From contig NZ_AYTM02000002.1 of NCBI RefSeq assembly GCF_000507185.2, positions 3,197,501 to 3,261,500 of the forward strand: 64,000 bases of DNA, in the 5' to 3' direction. Made by a program: the position numbers and the translations under genes. The DNA is from Pseudomonas syringae KCTC 12500. Its GTDB lineage: Bacteria > Pseudomonadota > Gammaproteobacteria > Pseudomonadales > Pseudomonadaceae. Positions 21,917-33,425 of this stretch are shown here, in pieces; the first letter of the stretch is position 1; the number at the start of each line of letters is the position of its first letter. The notes under the pieces were generated by a model. The model saw nothing but the letters and a program-made list of their open reading frames with translations. It searched no databases and was not told the origin of the DNA.

Positions 21917-22764
21917 TTCAGCAGGTCGGCAGCGCGTGCGGCTTCTTCGATGCCTTTGTAGTTCTCGGGCTTGGTCTCGATGAAGCGGCTGGCGGCCTGA
22001 AGATCGAGGATTGCCTTCTGCTCCGGGTTGGCCGGGTCGAGGTCGAGGAAGGCCTGTTTGATCTTCGCTGCCAGTGCCGGGTCGAGGCTGCCGCGCACGG
22101 TCCAGTTGTAGTCGAAATAAGCCGGCGTGGTCTCGAAGACATGAACCTTGTTGGTGTCGACCTTGCCGCTGGCGACCAGCTTGTCCCAGACGCTGGCGTT
22201 AAGCACGCCTGCATCGACCTTGCCCGCCTGAACCCATGCGGCGGTTGCGTCATGTGCGCCGGAATAGGCGACGCGGCTGAAGAACGTTTCCGGCTTGATG
22301 TTTTCCTTGAGCATGAAATAGCGCGGCATCAGGCTGCCGGATGTCGACGACACCGAGCCGAAGGCAAAGGTCTTGCCCTTGAGGTCCGCCAGGGTTTTCA
22401 CGTTCGGATCGGAGGTGATGAATTTGCTGGTGAACTTGGCGTCCTGCTCACGCTGTACCAGTGGCACCGCATTACCGGTCTTGAGGTTGACCTGAACGAA
22501 GGTGAAACCGCCCAGCCAGGCCATGTCGAGCCGGTCAGTGGCCAGCGCTTCGACCACTGCCGGATAATCCGCGACCGGAACGAACTCGACCTTCATGCCC
22601 AGCCGTTGCTCCAGATAAGCTCCCAGCGGCTTGAACTTGCGCAGCAGTTCGGTAGGCGCTTCGTCGGGAATGGCCGAGACACGCAGGGTGTCGGCAGCGT
22701 GGCTGGTCAGGGCGGAGAAGGACAGGGCAATGCCGGCGGCGAGCGCCAGGGTACGCTTGAGCAT
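21913..22764 (-). CDS. Periplasmic substrate-binding protein, PhnD-like, putative selenate/selenium oxyanion binder
   Basis: A 283-residue precursor with a signal peptide (about residues 1-23, ending TSHA) and a type II binding-protein fold: LRVSAIPDEAP, the anion-binding LAWLGGFTFV-type segment and GSVSSTSGSLMPR. I start at ATG 22764 because CCGGAGAACC lies before it; a TTG at 22782 is less likely. As I recall, NCBI curates a clade of PhnD-like proteins found beside selD as putative selenate-binding; this gene is the first of a transporter operon divergent from selD. The substrate is an inference from that family knowledge and the neighbourhood. Confidence 0.8.
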   Translation of the reverse strand: MLKRTLALAAGIALSFSALTSHAADTLRVSAIPDEAPTELLRKFKPLGAYLEQRLGMKVEFVPVADYPAVVEALATDRLDMAWLGGFTFVQVNLKTGNAVPLVQREQDAKFTSKFITSDPNVKTLADLKGKTFAFGSVSSTSGSLMPRYFMLKENIKPETFFSRVAYSGAHDATAAWVQAGKVDAGVLNASVWDKLVASGKVDTNKVHVFETTPAYFDYNWTVRGSLDPALAAKIKQAFLDLDPANPEQKAILDLQAASRFIETKPENYKGIEEAARAADLLK

Positions 22765-22999
22765 GGAGGTTCTCCGGTTCAATAGCGGAAAAAGGATAAC
22801 GTGAAGCCCGCGTGCACGAGCAGGCGGCGCTTCACAGGATTCGGTGGTGATGCGCGGGGATTATAAGAGGCATGGCGAGAAAGGCCAGTTCGGCAGATTC
22901 ACCGCCCGAATGCACGGCCGGCGCACGACGCGGTTTGCGCTGATAAGGGAACAGCCCCTAGACTCCACAGCCTGTTTCCCGGTAACCGAGAGTGTCGCG
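22765..22999. promoter_or_regulatory. Divergent intergenic region between the transporter operon and selD
   Basis: About 235 bases must hold both divergent promoters. I see no single convincing -35/-10 pair and no recognisable riboswitch. A small hydrophobic or structured element cannot be excluded. Confidence 0.4.
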
Positions 23000-24034
23000 A
23001 TGAATGAGCCAATCCGCCTGACCCAGTACAGTCACGGAGCAGGGTGTGGCTGCAAGATTTCCCCCAAGGTGCTGGACGTGATCCTCGCTGGCAGCGGCGC
23101 TCAGAACCTTGACCCCAGACTCTGGGTTGGCAATGCCTCGCGTGATGACGCGGCGGTCTATGCGCTGGATGACGAGCGCGGCGTGGTCTCGACCACGGAC
23201 TTCTTCATGCCCATCGTTGATGACCCGTTCGATTTCGGCCGTATCGCCGCGACCAATGCCATCAGCGACATCTATGCGATGGGCGGTGACCCGCTGATGG
23301 CCATCGCCATTCTCGGCTGGCCGGTCAACATCCTGCCACCCGAAGTGGCGCGTGAAGTCATTCGCGGTGGTCGTGCCGTCTGCGACGCTGCCGGTATCCC
23401 GCTGGCGGGAGGGCATTCCATCGATGCGCCTGAGCCGATCTTCGGTCTGGCGGTGACCGGCGTGGTGCAGAAAAAGCACATGAAACGCAACGACACTGCC
23501 TTGGCGGGGAGCACCTTGTACCTGACCAAGCCCCTGGGCATCGGCATCCTCACCACGGCCGAGAAAAAATCGAAGCTGCGCGATGAAGACATCGGTCTGG
23601 CGCGTGACTGGATGTGCACCCTGAACAAGCCGGGCAGCCGTTTCGGCAAGCTCGACGGCGTGCAGGCGATGACCGATGTCACCGGCTTCGGTCTGCTCGG
23701 GCATCTGGTTGAAATGGCGGACGGCGCAGGTCTGACCGCGCGTCTGGACTACGCTGCTGTACCGCGTCTGCCCGGCGTCGAGCATTACATTGCCGAGGGC
23801 TGTGTGCCGGGCGGCACATTGCGCAACTTTGAAAGTTACGGCGACAGGATCGGCGCACTGAGCGATGCCCAGCGTGACCTGTTGTGTGATCCACAGACCA
23901 GCGGCGGTCTGTTGGTCGCGGTCAGCCCTGAAGGTGAAGCCGAGTTTCTGATCGTGGCTGCCGAACTGGGGCTGCTGCTCAACCCTATCGGCACCTTGCA
24001 CGAGCGACAGACCCGCGCCGTCGAGGTGTTCTGA
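23000..24034 (+). CDS. selD: Selenide, water dikinase (selenophosphate synthase)
   Basis: SelD makes selenophosphate from selenide and ATP, the selenium donor for selenocysteine and selenouridine. The 344-residue product has the N-terminal [14 protein letters not shown] with catalytic Cys16 and Lys19; the residue is Cys, not selenocysteine. DDAAVY and the ATP-binding [16 protein letters not shown] follow. I start at ATG 23000 because it gives the conserved N-terminus; the frame from 22844 adds an unrelated extension. The stop overlaps the mnmH ATG. Confidence 0.96.
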   Translation: MNEPIRLTQYSHGAGCGCKISPKVLDVILAGSGAQNLDPRLWVGNASRDDAAVYALDDERGVVSTTDFFMPIVDDPFDFGRIAATNAISDIYAMGGDPLMAIAILGWPVNILPPEVAREVIRGGRAVCDAAGIPLAGGHSIDAPEPIFGLAVTGVVQKKHMKRNDTALAGSTLYLTKPLGIGILTTAEKKSKLRDEDIGLARDWMCTLNKPGSRFGKLDGVQAMTDVTGFGLLGHLVEMADGAGLTARLDYAAVPRLPGVEHYIAEGCVPGGTLRNFESYGDRIGALSDAQRDLLCDPQTSGGLLVAVSPEGEAEFLIVAAELGLLLNPIGTLHERQTRAVEVF

Positions 24035-25134
24035 TGGCCGACAACAGCAGCGACTACCGTGCACTGTTTCTCAACGACGTGCCGATGATGGACGCTCGCG
24101 CTCCGGTGGAGTTTTCCAAGGGGGCTTTTCCTGGTGTGATCAACCTGCCGCTGATGAATGACATCGAGCGGCAAAAGGTCGGCACCTGCTACAAGCAACA
24201 CGGCCAGGACGCCGCTATCCAGCTCGGGCATCAATTGGTCTGTGGTCAGGTCAAGGATGAACGCGTCAATGCGTGGATCGAGTTCGCCAAAGCCAATCCG
24301 GATGGCTACCTGTACTGCTTTCGCGGCGGGCTGCGCTCGCAGACGGTACAGCGCTGGCTGAAGGATGCCGGGGTCGACTACCCGCGGGTTCTTGGCGGCT
24401 ACAAGGCGATGCGCACGTTCCTGCTGGATACCCTGCATGAGGCGGTGAGCGAATGCAGTATCGTCGTGCTCGGCGGAATGACCGGCACGGGCAAGACCGA
24501 AGTATTGACGCAGCTGCCTAACAGCGTGGACCTGGAAGGCATCGCCAATCATCGCGGCTCCAGCTTCGGCAAGCGTGCCACTGGGCAGCCGGCGCAGATC
24601 GACTTCGAGAACCGGCTGGCCATCGACCTGCTCAAGAAGCGCGCAGCCGGTATCGAACAATTCGTTGTGGAAGATGAAAGCCGTCTGGTCGGCAGTTGCA
24701 ACGTGCCGCTGGAGCTGCACCAGGCGATGCAGGGCTGCGCGATGGTCTGGCTGGAAGACAGCTTCGAGAACCGCGTCGAGCGCATTCTCGAGGACTATGT
24801 GATCAACCTCTGCGCAGAGTTCATCACCGTCAAGGGCGAAGAGCAGGGCTTCGGCCTGTTCGCCGAGCGTCTGTTGCAAAGCCTGAACAACATTCACAAA
24901 CGCCTCGGCGGCGAGCGTCACCAGCGCCTGTCGGGCCTTATGCAGGCGGCGCTGGAAGAACAGCAGCGCAGCGGTGCGGTTGATCTGCACCGAGGCTGGA
25001 TCGAAGGGCTGCTCGGCGAATATTACGACCCGATGTACGCTTACCAGCGCGAACACAAGGCGGCGCGTATCGAATTCGCGGGTGATCAAGCGCAAGTGCT
25101 GGCTTACCTGCGCGAGCGCTCAGTAAAAGGTTAA
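24034..25134 (+). CDS. mnmH: tRNA 2-selenouridine synthase
   Basis: Also called SelU or YbbB. It replaces the 2-thio group of the wobble uridine in tRNAs for Lys, Glu and Gln with selenium, using selenophosphate from SelD. The 366-residue product has an N-terminal rhodanese domain with active-site Cys95 in [12 protein letters not shown] and a P-loop, [10 protein letters not shown], in its middle. It is coupled to selD by an ATGA overlap, so donor synthesis and use are co-expressed. Confidence 0.95.
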   Translation: MADNSSDYRALFLNDVPMMDARAPVEFSKGAFPGVINLPLMNDIERQKVGTCYKQHGQDAAIQLGHQLVCGQVKDERVNAWIEFAKANPDGYLYCFRGGLRSQTVQRWLKDAGVDYPRVLGGYKAMRTFLLDTLHEAVSECSIVVLGGMTGTGKTEVLTQLPNSVDLEGIANHRGSSFGKRATGQPAQIDFENRLAIDLLKKRAAGIEQFVVEDESRLVGSCNVPLELHQAMQGCAMVWLEDSFENRVERILEDYVINLCAEFITVKGEEQGFGLFAERLLQSLNNIHKRLGGERHQRLSGLMQAALEEQQRSGAVDLHRGWIEGLLGEYYDPMYAYQREHKAARIEFAGDQAQVLAYLRERSVKG

Positions 25135-25167
25135 GCCTCGACCTCTATCCATCTGGCAAGGGACGCC

Positions 25168-25932
25168 ATGCACTCGATTCTCGACTTCTATCAAACGCTG
25201 GGCTGGGGCCTTTCGGCGCTGGTAATCGGCACCTTTCTGCTGGCCGGTACGGTCAAGGGTGTGATCGGCCTGGGCTTGCCCACGGTGGCAATGGGGTTGC
25301 TGGGGCTGGCCATGCTGCCGGCGCAGGCTGCGGCGTTGCTGATCATCCCGTCGACGTTCACCAATGTCTGGCAACTGGCGGCGGGTGGCAATCTGCGGCC
25401 TTTGCTGAAGCGGCTATGGCCGATGCTGAGCATGATTTTCATCGGCACGCTGGTCGGGGCGTTCTGGCTGGGCATGAGTGGCGGTCATTCAATGACTCGC
25501 GCGTTGGGTGGCGCTTTGTTTCTCTACGCACTGAGCGGGCTGTTTCTGCCGACCTTCAAGGTTGCTGCCGCTGCCGAGCGTTGGCTGGGCCCGCTGTGCG
25601 GTTTGATCACCGGGGTGATCGCGTCGGCCACCGGGGTGTTCGTGATTCCCGTGGTGCCTTATCTGCAGGCGCTGGGGCTTGAGCGCGACCAACTGGTCCA
25701 GGCGCTGGGGTTGTCGTTCACTGTCTCGACGCTGGCGCTGGCGGCGGGTTTGTCGTGGAACGGCGCACTGGGCGGCGCAGAGCTGGGCGCATCCACGCTG
25801 GCGCTGATTCCGGCCCTGTTGGGCATGCTGCTGGGGCAATGGCTGCGCCAGCGAATCAGCGCGGTGCTGTTCAAGCGTGTGTTCTTTATCGGCATGGGCC
25901 TGCTGGGGCTGCATCTGCTGATAAAAGGCTGA
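25168..25932 (+). CDS. TSUP family permease (TauE/SafE-like)
   Basis: A 254-residue, highly hydrophobic protein with about eight membrane helices and the family pattern GTVKGVIGLGLPTVAMG near the N-terminus and ASATGVFVIPVVPYLQALGL in the second half. TSUP proteins move sulfite, sulfoacetate or related sulfur anions. AAGGGA precedes the ATG, and the gene lies 33 bases after mnmH in the same direction, so co-transcription is likely. A role in selenium oxyanion traffic is possible by context but unproven. Confidence 0.82.
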   Translation: MHSILDFYQTLGWGLSALVIGTFLLAGTVKGVIGLGLPTVAMGLLGLAMLPAQAAALLIIPSTFTNVWQLAAGGNLRPLLKRLWPMLSMIFIGTLVGAFWLGMSGGHSMTRALGGALFLYALSGLFLPTFKVAAAAERWLGPLCGLITGVIASATGVFVIPVVPYLQALGLERDQLVQALGLSFTVSTLALAAGLSWNGALGGAELGASTLALIPALLGMLLGQWLRQRISAVLFKRVFFIGMGLLGLHLLIKG

Positions 25933-26041
25933 TGAGTCATGCGCTGTATCGCGGGCATGCGCGACTTGCACTGAGGATTCAGTGTTTTCCGGACTTCATG
26001 CAGGAGAGGATGAAGGATTACGCGCTGACTGCCGTTTGCCG

Positions 26042-26064
26042 AGCCCGTCGCTGGACGGGCTTTT
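26042..26064 (+). terminator. Terminator after the TSUP permease gene
   Basis: Stem AGCCCGTC / GACGGGCT with loop GCTG, followed by TTTT, about 110 bases after the permease stop and between it and the convergent ispB. Confidence 0.8.
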
Positions 26065-26078
26065 GACTGCTACGAATA

Positions 26079-27047
26079 TCAGTGTGTACGGGCGACTGCA
26101 AACTCGCTCAGTTCGACCAGTGCGTCGCGGTACTCGCTGGGCGGCAGCGCGTCCAGGCAGGCAATGGCGCGGGCCGCGTAGTCGCGGGCGAGCTGTGCGG
26201 TGTAATCGAGGGCGCCGGCGCTTTCTACTGCGTTGCGGATGCTTTCCAGATCTTCCAGACCACCTTTCTGGATCGCCTGACGAACCAGCGCAGCCTGTTC
26301 CGGGCTGCCTTCACGCATGGTGTAGATCAGCGGCAGGGTCGGCTTGCCTTCGGCGAGGTCGTCACCGACGTTCTTGCCCAGCGTCTCGGCATCGCCCCGG
26401 TAGTCCAGCAGGTCATCCACCAACTGGAAGGCCACACCCAGATGGTCGCCGAACGTGCGCAGTGCTTCGCTCTGTTCTTGGGGGGCGTTGCACAGGGCTG
26501 CGGCGCTGTGGGTCGAGGCTTCGAACAGCATGGCTGTCTTGCCGCGAATCACTTCCATGTAGGTTTCTTCGGTGGTGCTGGCGTCACGAATCTTCGAGAG
26601 CTGCAGCACTTCGCCTTCGGCGATGATGCGAGTCGCCTTGGACAGAATCTTCATGACCTCCATCGAGCCCAGTTCGACCATCATTTCGAACGAGCGCGAA
26701 TAAAGGAAGTCCCCCACCAATACGCTGGGCGCATTGCCCCAGAGCGCGTTGGCGGTGGAACGACCGCGACGCATGCCGGACATGTCGACAACGTCGTCAT
26801 GCAGCAGCGTGGCGGTGTGCAGGAATTCGATAGTGGCGGCGAGCAGGCGAACATCATCGCCTTCGCGACCCAGTGCCTTGCCGCACAGCAGCACCAGCAA
26901 CGGGCGCAGGCGCTTGCCACCTGCCGACGTGATGTAATCACCGATTTTCGAGACCAGCGGTACGCGCGACGTCAGTTGCTTTTTGATGATAAGGTCAACG
27001 GCACTAAAGTCGTCCGCCACCGCGCGGTAGAAGGCTTGGGGTTGCAT
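26079..27047 (-). CDS. ispB: Long-chain all-trans polyprenyl diphosphate synthase (ubiquinone side chain)
   Basis: The enzyme extends farnesyl diphosphate with isopentenyl units to make the quinone tail (C40 in E. coli; pseudomonads have mainly UQ-9). The 322-residue product has both aspartate-rich motifs, LLHDDVVDMSGMRRG and QLVDDLLDYRGD, and the GGKRLRPLLVLL segment. It is divergent from rplU-rpmA, as in other gamma-proteobacteria. Chain length cannot be read from sequence alone with certainty. Confidence 0.94.
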   Translation of the reverse strand: MQPQAFYRAVADDFSAVDLIIKKQLTSRVPLVSKIGDYITSAGGKRLRPLLVLLCGKALGREGDDVRLLAATIEFLHTATLLHDDVVDMSGMRRGRSTANALWGNAPSVLVGDFLYSRSFEMMVELGSMEVMKILSKATRIIAEGEVLQLSKIRDASTTEETYMEVIRGKTAMLFEASTHSAAALCNAPQEQSEALRTFGDHLGVAFQLVDDLLDYRGDAETLGKNVGDDLAEGKPTLPLIYTMREGSPEQAALVRQAIQKGGLEDLESIRNAVESAGALDYTAQLARDYAARAIACLDALPPSEYRDALVELSEFAVARTH

Positions 27048-27126
27048 CAGCGACAGGTGCTCCGGATAGGTTGCGCCGCATGCTAGGTCGCGGGGTAGAG
27101 CGTGTCAAGGTATGACGAGCCGCCTC

Positions 27127-27155
27127 TTGCAACACGCGAATGCCTTGCGTACAAT
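27127..27155 (+). promoter_or_regulatory. Sigma70-type promoter for rplU-rpmA
   Basis: TTGCAA (27127-27132) and TACAAT (27150-27155) are 17 bases apart, followed by a C/G-rich start region. The resulting leader to the rplU start would be about 125 bases. This is the best promoter match in the ispB-rplU gap. Confidence 0.75.
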
Positions 27156-27286
27156 CGCGCACCCTAACTTTCCTGGGCAGCACCTGCCTTACGCAATGCA
27201 AACGGGCCGTTCCAGCCCCATGCAGCCATGCCAGCCGATACTCTTCTTATAAAGAGCTGGGTGAGCAGGATTTTCGGAGAAATACC

Positions 27287-27598
27287 ATGTACGCAGTAAT
27301 TGTTACCGGTGGCAAGCAGTACAAAGTCGCCCCAGGTGAATACCTGAAAATTGAAAAACTGGAAATCGCTACTGGCGAATCCGTTACGTTTGACCGCGTT
27401 CTGCTGGTTGGCAATGGCGACGACGTCAATATCGGTGCTCCCGTTGTTGCTGGCGCTACCGTTGTGGCTGAAGTGGTTTCGCAAGGTCGTCACGATAAGG
27501 TTCGTATCATCAAGTTCCGTCGTCGTAAGCACCACATGAAGCGTATGGGCCACCGCCAGTGGTACACCGAGATCAAAATTACAGGTATTCAGGCTTAA
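27287..27598 (+). CDS. rplU: Large ribosomal subunit protein bL21
   Basis: A 103-residue protein matching bL21 throughout: start [14 protein letters not shown], then GATVVAEVV and the basic C-terminal [16 protein letters not shown]. It binds 23S rRNA in the 50S subunit. The start at 27287 gives the conserved N-terminus; a frame open from 27140 is a spurious extension. It leads the rplU-rpmA unit. Confidence 0.98.
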   Translation: MYAVIVTGGKQYKVAPGEYLKIEKLEIATGESVTFDRVLLVGNGDDVNIGAPVVAGATVVAEVVSQGRHDKVRIIKFRRRKHHMKRMGHRQWYTEIKITGIQA

Positions 27599-27630
27599 TT
27601 CAGCCTAATCCTCAACTGGAGAATTGACTC

Positions 27631-27906
27631 ATGGCTCACAAAAAAGCTGGTGGTAGTACCCGTAACGGGCGCGACTCAGAAGCCAAACGCCTTGGCGTGA
27701 AGATGTATGGCGGCCAGGCTATCATCCCTGGCAACATCATCGTGCGTCAGCGCGGCACCCAATTCCACGCTGGCTACGGCGTTGGCATGGGTAAAGATCA
27801 CACCCTGTTCGCGAAAGTGGAAGGCGTGATCAAGTTTCAGGTCAAGGGCGCCTTCGGTCGCCGCTACGTGAGCATCGTTCCGAAGACTGAAGTCTCCGCA
27901 GCGTAA
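27631..27906 (+). CDS. rpmA: Large ribosomal subunit protein bL27
   Basis: A 91-residue protein starting [17 protein letters not shown], the conserved N-terminal tail that reaches the peptidyl-transferase centre; no N-terminal leader of the Firmicutes type is present. [15 protein letters not shown] segment [13 protein letters not shown] is visible. It lies 32 bases after rplU and is followed by a terminator. Confidence 0.98.
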   Translation: MAHKKAGGSTRNGRDSEAKRLGVKMYGGQAIIPGNIIVRQRGTQFHAGYGVGMGKDHTLFAKVEGVIKFQVKGAFGRRYVSIVPKTEVSAA

Positions 27907-27922
27907 TCACGCAGTAGCTTAA

Positions 27923-27950
27923 GAGCCCTGTCTTGCGACGGGGCTTTTTT
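27923..27950 (+). terminator. Terminator after rpmA
   Basis: Stem AGCCCTGTC / GACGGGGCT closed by a short loop, then six T, 17 bases after the rpmA stop. It separates rplU-rpmA from cgtA. Confidence 0.9.
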
Positions 27951-28080
27951 GTTTGTAGAGGTAGAGAGGCAGGTGAGTCTCTTGCAAAACTGTTTGTGCG
28001 GGCTGTTGTGATGTTGACCCATGGGGTCGCTGGTTTCTGATCGGTATCGCAACGCTCATTTTTGCAAGAGTCTTATGTAA

Positions 28081-29346
<1,266 letters not shown>

Positions 29347-29364
29347 TCGCTTGAAGTAAACTTG

Positions 29365-29394
29365 AACGCCGCTACGATTGTTAGCGGCGTTTTT
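29365..29394 (+). terminator. Terminator after cgtA
   Basis: Stem AACGCCGCTA / TAGCGGCGTT around CGATTGT, followed by T residues, about 20 bases after the cgtA stop. Confidence 0.9.
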
Positions 29395-29435
29395 GTATCC
29401 CGAATTTGAAAATCTCTGGCTAGGGTTGGAAGAAG

Positions 29436-30554
29436 ATGCGCAGCAAAGTGACGGGCGCCCAGCGCTGGGTTGTGAAGATTGGCAGTGCCTTGCTGACGGC
29501 TGATGGCAAGGGCCTGGATCGCAACGCCATGGGTGTTTGGGTGGAGCAGATGGTGGCGCTGCACGAGGCGGGTGTCGAGTTGGTACTGGTGTCTTCCGGA
29601 GCGGTGGCTGCCGGCATGAGCCGTCTTGGCTGGACGGCTCGCCCCAGTGCCATGCATGAGCTTCAGGCTGCTGCGGCGATTGGTCAGATGGGCTTGGTGC
29701 AGGCGTGGGAATCGAGCTTTGCCGAGCATGGCCGACATACCGCGCAGATCCTTCTGACCCACGATGACCTGTCGGACCGCAAGCGCTACCTGAATGCCCG
29801 TAGCACCCTGCGCACGCTGGTCGAGCTTGGGGTTGTGCCGGTTATCAACGAAAACGACACAGTGGTTACCGACGAAATCCGTTTTGGCGATAACGACACG
29901 CTGGCGGCGCTGGTTGCCAATCTGGTCGAGGCTGATCTGCTGGTCATCCTGACCGACCGTGACGGCATGTTCGACGCCGATCCGCGTAACAACCCGGAGG
30001 CGCAGCTGATTTACGAAGCGCGTGCCGATGATCCGGCACTGGATGCAGTGGCCGGTGGTACGGGCGGTGCGCTGGGGCGTGGCGGCATGCAGACCAAGTT
30101 GCGTGCAGCGCGTCTGGCGGCGCGTTCCGGTGCGCATACTGTCATCGTCGGCGGGCGCATCGAGCGCGTTCTGGCGCGGCTCAAGGGGGGGGAGCGGTTG
30201 GGCACGCTGCTGTCCCCTGAGCGTGGCATGCTCGCAGCGCGCAAGCAGTGGCTGGCAGGGCATCTGCAGACCCGCGGTACGCTGGTGCTGGATGATGGCG
30301 CGGTTGCGGCGCTGGCCAAGGATCAGAAAAGCCTGCTGCCGGTAGGCGTCAAGCTGGTCCAGGGCAGCTTCCGGCGTGGCGAGATGGTGGTATGCGTCGC
30401 CCCGGACGGTCGCGAGATCGCTCGCGGGCTGAGTAACTACAGTGCCATCGAAGCCCAGAAAATCATTGGTCACTCTTCCGAATCCATCGTGCGTGAGCTG
30501 GGCTATATGGCCGAGCCTGAGCTGATTCATCGGGATAACCTGATCCTCGTCTGA
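29436..30554 (+). CDS. proB: Glutamate 5-kinase
   Basis: ProB phosphorylates glutamate with ATP, the first step of proline synthesis, and is normally feedback-inhibited by proline. The 372-residue product has the amino-acid kinase domain ([41 protein letters not shown]) and a C-terminal PUA domain of about 90 residues ([11 protein letters not shown] to [10 protein letters not shown]). Length is that of the PUA-containing form. No proA is adjacent, which is usual in Pseudomonas. Confidence 0.97.
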   Translation: MRSKVTGAQRWVVKIGSALLTADGKGLDRNAMGVWVEQMVALHEAGVELVLVSSGAVAAGMSRLGWTARPSAMHELQAAAAIGQMGLVQAWESSFAEHGRHTAQILLTHDDLSDRKRYLNARSTLRTLVELGVVPVINENDTVVTDEIRFGDNDTLAALVANLVEADLLVILTDRDGMFDADPRNNPEAQLIYEARADDPALDAVAGGTGGALGRGGMQTKLRAARLAARSGAHTVIVGGRIERVLARLKGGERLGTLLSPERGMLAARKQWLAGHLQTRGTLVLDDGAVAALAKDQKSLLPVGVKLVQGSFRRGEMVVCVAPDGREIARGLSNYSAIEAQKIIGHSSESIVRELGYMAEPELIHRDNLILV

Positions 30555-30581
30555 CTCAAGACTGCAAAAAAGGACTATTTG

Positions 30582-31052
30582 ATGCGCTTCATGAAAGGTT
30601 TGTTGGCCGCTGCGTTGCTGATGCCGGTGCTGGTCTCTGCCGAAGAGATCGGTCAGGTGTCGACTGTGTTCAAGATGGTCGGGCCTAACGATCGAATTGT
30701 GGTCGAGGCGTTTGACGATCCCAAGGTGGACGGTGTGACGTGCTACCTGTCACGCGCCAAGACGGGCGGCGTGAGGGGTGGTCTGGGATTGGCCGAGGAC
30801 CGTGCCGAGGCGTCCATCGCCTGTCGTCAGGTCGGGCCGATCCGTTTCAAGGAAGCCCTCAAGGATGGCGACGAGGTATTCAAGGAGCGTACCTCGCTGG
30901 TTTTCAAGACCATGCAGGTGGTGCGTTTCTTCGACAAGAAGCGCAATGCATTGGTGTACCTGGTCTACAGCGACCGTGTCATCGAAGGCAGCCCGCAGAA
31001 TGCCGTGACCGCCATTCCGATCCTGCCATGGACAACCGCGCCCGCGCCTTGA
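30582..31052 (+). CDS. creA: CreA family protein, periplasmic, unknown function
   Basis: A 156-residue precursor with a signal peptide (residues 1-20, ending LVSA) and the CreA domain: [33 protein letters not shown], and a C-terminal [18 protein letters not shown]. Function is unknown in the family. The ATG at 30582 is preferred to TTG 30579; AAAAAAGGACT lies before it. It follows proB by 27 bases, so the two may be co-transcribed. Confidence 0.88.
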   Translation: MRFMKGLLAAALLMPVLVSAEEIGQVSTVFKMVGPNDRIVVEAFDDPKVDGVTCYLSRAKTGGVRGGLGLAEDRAEASIACRQVGPIRFKEALKDGDEVFKERTSLVFKTMQVVRFFDKKRNALVYLVYSDRVIEGSPQNAVTAIPILPWTTAPAP

Positions 31053-31078
31053 GTCTGTAGCAGGATAGTTACAGGCCT

Positions 31079-31130
31079 ATCGTTCCTGACGCTCCAGCGT
31101 GGGAATGTCCTTCGTGACGCTCTGCGTCAC
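31079..31130. repeat. Dispersed intergenic repeat, copy 1
   Basis: A 52-base segment ending in the perfect inverted repeat GTGACGC-TCT-GCGTCAC (31114-31130). A close relative lies at 46801-46849. Both copies are between gene ends. Such short palindromic units are frequent in P. syringae genomes. Confidence 0.75.
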
Positions 31131-31183
31131 AGCTCTGCGCCGCGCTGCACATTGATGTTTCCCGCTAATTTCCAGCAGGCAAT

Positions 31184-31211
31184 AAAAAACCGACCCTGAG
31201 GTCGGTTTTTT
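31184..31211. terminator. Bidirectional terminator between creA and rpsT
   Basis: AAAAAACCGACC / GGTCGGTTTTTT with loop CTGA. The A run and T run let it work on both strands, ending creA from the left and rpsT from the right. Confidence 0.9.
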
Positions 31212-31225
31212 AACAAGCGGGTCGC

Positions 31226-31504
31226 TTAGGCTGCAGCAGCAAGGCTCAGAGCCTTGATGTGACCGTTCAGACGACCTTTATGGCGAGCAGCCTTGTTCTT
31301 GTGGATGATGCCTTTATCGGCCATACGGTCGATAACAGGAACAGCCAGAACATAAGCGGCTTGCGCTTTTTCTGCGTCTTTTGCGTCGATGGCTTTAACT
31401 ACATTCTTGATGTAGGTACGAACCATGGAACGCAGGCTGGCGTTGTGGCTGCGACGCTTCTCAGCCTGTTTTGCACGTTTTTTGGCGGAAGGTGTGTTGG
31501 CCAC
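31226..31504 (-). CDS. rpsT: Small ribosomal subunit protein bS20
   Basis: A 92-residue basic protein, starting [17 protein letters not shown] after the initiator and continuing with [13 protein letters not shown]. The true start is a GTG at 31504 with GAGGAG before it; the longer frame from 31543 is not conserved. bS20 binds 16S rRNA; rare start codons on rpsT genes are known to fit its translational autoregulation. A promoter and a terminator flank it, so it is monocistronic. Confidence 0.96.
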   Translation of the reverse strand: MANTPSAKKRAKQAEKRRSHNASLRSMVRTYIKNVVKAIDAKDAEKAQAAYVLAVPVIDRMADKGIIHKNKAARHKGRLNGHIKALSLAAAA

Positions 31505-31555
31505 CGTCGAGCTCCTCGAAAGACTTTGTGAAATAGCAAACAAAATAGGCCGCGA

Positions 31556-31584
31556 ATCATGCCGATGAGTTGAAGTCTTGTCAA
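31556..31584 (-). promoter_or_regulatory. Sigma70-type promoter of rpsT
   Basis: On the minus strand TTGACA (31584-31579) and CATGAT (31561-31556) are 17 bases apart, with TTCGCGG as discriminator, about 50 bases before the GTG start. Confidence 0.7.
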
Positions 31585-31754
31585 GGGCAGTTAAGGTGTT
31601 CCGCTGAGTGGTTGCGACATTTGACTGGAGGATTTATTTCCGGCCTGTGACCTGTAAACTCGCGGCCTTTGCTTCGGGCGTTTTTGCGGCGCGAAGTATT
31701 GCATAAATGGCTGGCTTTATCGCCCATCCTTTGCCGAGGCGCACAACTCTTTCA

Positions 31755-33293
31755 ATGAATCTACTCAAGTCACTCGCCGCCGTCAGCTCTATCACCATGG
31801 TTTCCCGGGTTTTGGGCTTTGTACGCGACACCATCATCGCGCGCACTTTCGGTGCCGGAATGGCCACGGATGCGTTCTTCATCGCCTTCAAGCTGCCCAA
31901 TCTGCTGCGCCGAATTTTCGCCGAGGGCGCCTTTTCCCAGGCATTCGTGCCGATCCTGGCCGAATACAAGAGCCAGCAGGGCGAGGAGGCGACGCGCACA
32001 TTCATTTCCTATGTCACCGGATTGCTGACCCTGGCGCTGGCGCTGGTGACGCTGCTCGGGGTGATCTTTGCGCCCTGGGTTATCTGGGCCACCGCGCCCG
32101 GCTTTGTCGACACCCCGGAGAAATTCGCCCTCACCTCGGATCTGCTGCGGGTGACCTTTCCTTATATATTGCTGATCTCCCTGTCCTCGATGGCCGGTGC
32201 GATCCTCAACACCTGGAACCGTTTTTCAGTGCCGGCGTTCGTGCCCACGCTGCTCAACGTCAGCATGATTTTCTTCGCGCTGTTCCTGACGCCGTACTTC
32301 GATCCACCAGTGATGGCGCTGGGCTGGGCGGTTCTGGTCGGCGGTCTGCTGCAGCTGCTTTACCAACTGCCGCACCTGAAAAAGATCGGCATGCTGGTGC
32401 TGCCGCGCCTGAATCTGCGCGACACCGGGGTCTGGCGGGTAATGAAGCAGATGCTGCCCGCCATCCTTGGCGTTTCTGTCAGTCAGATTTCTCTGATCAT
32501 CAACACGATCTTTGCCTCGTTCCTCGTCGCCGGTTCGGTGTCATGGATGTACTACGCCGACCGCCTGATGGAGCTGCCTTCCGGCGTGCTGGGTGTGGCG
32601 CTGGGTACGATTCTGCTGCCGATACTGTCCAAAACCTACGCGCAACGGGATCGCCAGGAATATTCGCGAATTCTCGACTGGGGTCTGCGACTGTGTTTCG
32701 TGCTGGTTCTGCCTTGCACTCTGGCGCTGGGGCTGCTTGCCGAGCCGTTGACCGTTTCGTTGTTTCAGTATGGTAAATTCGACGCACTCGACGCGGCCAT
32801 GACCCAACGTGCGCTGGTCGCCTATTCGGTCGGGTTGCTGGGGATCATCCTGATCAAGGTGCTGGCCCCCGGTTTTTATGCTCAACAAAACATCCGCACC
32901 CCGGTGAAAATCGCGATCTTCACCCTCATAGTGACTCAATTGCTCAACCTGGCCTTCATCGTGCCCTTGCAGCATGCCGGTCTGGCGCTGGCGATCAGTG
33001 TGGGGGCGTGCATCAATGCCGGGTTGCTGTTCTGGCAGTTGCGCAAGCAGGATCTGTTTCAGCCGCAGCCTGGCTGGACGAAGTTCCTGTTCAAGCTGGT
33101 CATTGCCGTCGCGGTGATGTCGGCGGTGCTGCTGGGGCTCATGCATGTCATGCCGGCGTGGGACGAAGGTCACATGCTGGAGCGTTTTCTGCGTCTGGGT
33201 GCGCTGGTTGCCGCCGGCGTCGTGACCTATTTCGCCATGCTTCTTTTATTAGGCTTCCGCCTCAGGGATTTCGCCCGCAAAGCCATTATGTAG
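31755..33293 (+). CDS. murJ: Lipid II flippase MurJ (MviN)
   Basis: MurJ flips lipid-linked peptidoglycan precursor across the inner membrane. The 512-residue product has about 14 hydrophobic helices of the MOP superfamily, with [18 protein letters not shown] and [20 protein letters not shown] near the N-terminus, the family hallmarks with the essential arginines. ATG 31755 is chosen because it gives the conserved N-terminus. The gene lies divergent from rpsT and upstream of ribF, as in P. aeruginosa. Confidence 0.96.
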   Translation: MNLLKSLAAVSSITMVSRVLGFVRDTIIARTFGAGMATDAFFIAFKLPNLLRRIFAEGAFSQAFVPILAEYKSQQGEEATRTFISYVTGLLTLALALVTLLGVIFAPWVIWATAPGFVDTPEKFALTSDLLRVTFPYILLISLSSMAGAILNTWNRFSVPAFVPTLLNVSMIFFALFLTPYFDPPVMALGWAVLVGGLLQLLYQLPHLKKIGMLVLPRLNLRDTGVWRVMKQMLPAILGVSVSQISLIINTIFASFLVAGSVSWMYYADRLMELPSGVLGVALGTILLPILSKTYAQRDRQEYSRILDWGLRLCFVLVLPCTLALGLLAEPLTVSLFQYGKFDALDAAMTQRALVAYSVGLLGIILIKVLAPGFYAQQNIRTPVKIAIFTLIVTQLLNLAFIVPLQHAGLALAISVGACINAGLLFWQLRKQDLFQPQPGWTKFLFKLVIAVAVMSAVLLGLMHVMPAWDEGHMLERFLRLGALVAAGVVTYFAMLLLLGFRLRDFARKAIM

Positions 33294-33425
33294 GGCGCGT
33301 CGCAGGGGTTGACCTTCGGTTTTTGTCGCCACACGCCGAGAACCTTCATCCGGTCTTGGTGTGTTGCCTGTCGTCCACGGCCGTGTGTGGTTATAATCGG
33401 CCACTTTATGAGCAAGAAGTGCGTT

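Noticed and set aside
19534..22764. Phosphonate or phosphite transporter assignment (phnCDE) for the ABC genes
   Set aside because: Similarity is to the broad family only; no phosphonate or phosphite catabolic gene is near, and selD-mnmH is the divergent partner. Kept as an alternative, not as the call.
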